Position numbers and translations under genes: made by a program. From NCBI RefSeq assembly GCF_023555055.1, contig NZ_JAMJPL010000001.1, positions 372,001 through 436,000 of the forward strand: a stretch of 64,000 nucleotides of DNA, written 5' to 3'. Within the stretch, counting starts at the first letter, position 1, and each line of letters begins with the position of its first letter. Of the stretch, positions 62,371 to 64,000 are shown in pieces. The notes beneath the pieces were generated by a model. It was not told where the DNA came from and made no database searches. It was given only the letters and a program-made list of their open reading frames with translations. The stretch comes from Marinobacter sp. ATCH36 (lineage in GTDB: Bacteria > Pseudomonadota > Gammaproteobacteria > Pseudomonadales > Oleiphilaceae).

Positions 62371-64000
62371 ATTAACACCCGTCACCGCAAGGCACTGAAA
62401 CTGGCCGTCGATTTCATCAGCCCTTACAAAAGAGCCGTTGCCGGTGCCCTTGTCGCTCTGGTATTTACGGCTGGCATCACACTTGGACTTGGTCAGGGGT
62501 TACGGATTCTGGTCGACCAGGGGCTGGCAACCCAATCGCCGGCCATGTTATCCAAAGCCGTGGGGCTGTTTTTCGTATTGGTGATCGGGCTCGCCATTGG
62601 CTCCTTTGCCCGTTTTTATCTGGTGTCCTGGATCGGGGAACGGGTAGTCGCAGATATTCGCAAGCAGGTGTTCAACCACCTGATTGACCTTCACCCCGGC
62701 TTTTACGAGAAAAACCGGAGCCTGGAGATTCAGTCTCGGTTTACAGCGGACACCACTGTGCTGCAGTCCGTGATTGGTTCCACCGTATCCATTGCCCTGC
62801 GCAATACGCTGATGCTGATCGGCGGGCTGATACTGCTGTTCGTCACCAATGCCAAACTCGCCAGCATTATTATTCTCGGCTTTCCGTTGGTGATTGTTCC
62901 TATTCTGGTTTATGGGCGCCGGGTGAGAAACCTCTCGAGGCTCAGCCAGGACCGGGTAGCAGAAGTGGGCAGTTATGTGGGGGAAAACCTTACCCAGATC
63001 AAGACCGTGCAGGCATTCAATCACCAGCCCCATGACCGCCGGTTCTTCGCCCGTGTTGCTGAGAATGCCTTCGATATTGCGCGGGTGAGGATTCGGCAAC
63101 GGGCCTGGTTGACCACCATCGCGATTACCTTGGTGATGGGTGCCATCGGTGTGGTGATATGGATTGGCGGGCTGGATGTTATTTCCGGGCGTACCAGCCC
63201 GGGGGAACTGGCGGCGTTCGTGTTCTACAGCCTGCTGGTGGGACTGGCGGCAGGCGCCATCAGCGAGGTGATTGGTGAGTTGCAACGAGCCGCCGGGGCG
63301 GCGGCGCGGATCTTCGAGTTGTTGCAGACGCCAAGTGACATTCACATGGAGACAAACGCTGCTGAAGTAATGCCGGAAACGATTGCCGGGGATATCGAGA
63401 TCAACAACCTGAGCTTTTCCTACCCCTCCCGTCCCGATATCCAGGTTTTGAAGGACCTTTCACTGAGAATTCATGCCGGCGAAACAGTGGCTCTGGTCGG
63501 TCCTTCCGGAGCAGGCAAGTCCACGCTGTTCGACCTGCTGCTGCGGTTTTATGACCCGGATACGGGGCAGATTCTTATCGATGATACCGACAGCCGCCAG
63601 GTAGCGCTCGATGAGCTGCGACGATGCTTTGCGCTGGTGCCCCAGAATCCGGCACTGTTTCACGGCACCATCGCCGATAATATTCGCTACGCTCGCCCGG
63701 ATGCCAGTGATGAGGCCATGGTTCAGGCCGCACGCATTGCCCATGCTGATGAATTCATTCGTAAACTGCCCCAAGGTTATGAAACACCCCTGGGAGATAC
63801 CGGCCTGGGGCTATCCGGCGGCCAGAAACAACGGCTGGCGATTGCAAGGGCATTGCTCGCGGATGCACCTATACTGTTACTGGATGAGGCAACCAGTGCT
63901 CTGGATGCGGAGAGTGAACACCTGATTCAACAGGCAATGCCGGGCTTGATGTCAAACCGCACAACACTGGTGATTGCGCACCGTCTGGCCACCGTGAGGC
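62371..64000 (+). CDS. ABC exporter (MsbA/LmrA-like), incomplete, apparent ATT start
   Basis: The first 543 codons of a second half-transporter, running off the right edge. The membrane domain has six helices (about residues 20-300). The ATPase has Walker A GPSGAGKST, signature LSGGQKQRLAIARAL, Walker B ILLLDEATSALD and H-loop IAHRLATVR. Only the last part of the gene is missing. No ATG, GTG or TTG exists in frame until far into the membrane domain. An ATT at 62371 with a perfect AGGAGG six bases upstream gives INTRHRKALKLAVDFISPYKR, the family-type start. It lies divergent from the Atm1-like exporter across element I. Confidence 0.85.
   Translation, partial: MNTRHRKALKLAVDFISPYKRAVAGALVALVFTAGITLGLGQGLRILVDQGLATQSPAMLSKAVGLFFVLVIGLAIGSFARFYLVSWIGERVVADIRKQVFNHLIDLHPGFYEKNRSLEIQSRFTADTTVLQSVIGSTVSIALRNTLMLIGGLILLFVTNAKLASIIILGFPLVIVPILVYGRRVRNLSRLSQDRVAEVGSYVGENLTQIKTVQAFNHQPHDRRFFARVAENAFDIARVRIRQRAWLTTIAITLVMGAIGVVIWIGGLDVISGRTSPGELAAFVFYSLLVGLAAGAISEVIGELQRAAGAAARIFELLQTPSDIHMETNAAEVMPETIAGDIEINNLSFSYPSRPDIQVLKDLSLRIHAGETVALVGPSGAGKSTLFDLLLRFYDPDTGQILIDDTDSRQVALDELRRCFALVPQNPALFHGTIADNIRYARPDASDEAMVQAARIAHADEFIRKLPQGYETPLGDTGLGLSGGQKQRLAIARALLADAPILLLDEATSALDAESEHLIQQAMPGLMSNRTTLVIAHRLATVR

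Overview
The window looks like a chromosomal segment of a marine gammaproteobacterium, most likely Marinobacter or a close relative. I infer this from gene order and protein character: a Pseudomonas-like cox/heme A cluster, ectoine synthase, a TRAP transporter beside 3-hydroxybutyrate-oligomer degradation, a PomAB-type stator and a PA4642-like protein. Coding density is high. There is no rRNA, CRISPR array, prophage or insertion sequence, and one tRNA gene.

Layout. 1-6936: a putative 3-hydroxybutyrate scavenging locus (TRAP DctP and the start of DctQ, a sigma-54 activator, a lipoprotein 3HB-oligomer hydrolase, a divergent lipoprotein esterase). Two sigma-54 promoters and five copies of one operator motif tie it together. 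7020-11513: DUF2868 and DUF3482-GTPase pair, a solitary ectC, an MFS permease. 11648-18101: type III PLP decarboxylase, ATP-grasp protein, DUF6746 protein, IF-2B-like protein, HrpB helicase. 18451-26586: aa3-type cytochrome c oxidase (coxB, coxA, coxC) with SURF1, CtaA, CyoE and Sco1, but no ctaG/cox11 at its usual place. 26781-33357: MATE pump with an apparent ATT start, an unknown protein, and an overlapping operon of cupredoxin, degenerate GGDEF/EAL sensor, DUF3034 barrel and lipoprotein truncated haemoglobin. 33424-43063: DoxX, DUF1653, Na+/H+ antiporter, YheV, oligopeptidase A, gamma-carbonic anhydrase, and an OpgH-type glucosyltransferase joined to a sulfatase-superfamily membrane protein. 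43195-49351: Hsp20, PA4642-like, PomAB-like stator, aroE, hemF, tsaC, dprA. 49500-58480: LysM protein divergent from def-fmt-rsmB-trkA, then glyQS and tRNA-Pro(CGG). 58496-64000: a collapsed FAD-oxidase pseudogene, DUF4864, an SDR, and two divergent ABC exporters, the second running off the window.

The most unusual non-coding feature is a set of nine palindromic intergenic elements in two families. Each family has a conserved core (family 1 carries a GC-GNA-GC mini-hairpin sequence) between long G-rich arms. The arms differ between copies but are complementary within each copy. Six of the seven family-1 copies form three oppositely oriented pairs. Some of these elements falsely lengthen neighbouring reading frames (HrpB, PrlC, an ABC exporter), so several starts here are moved downstream of them.

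Functional names come from recognising protein families by eye. Starts were chosen from visible Shine-Dalgarno sequences and family N-termini. No database search was run.
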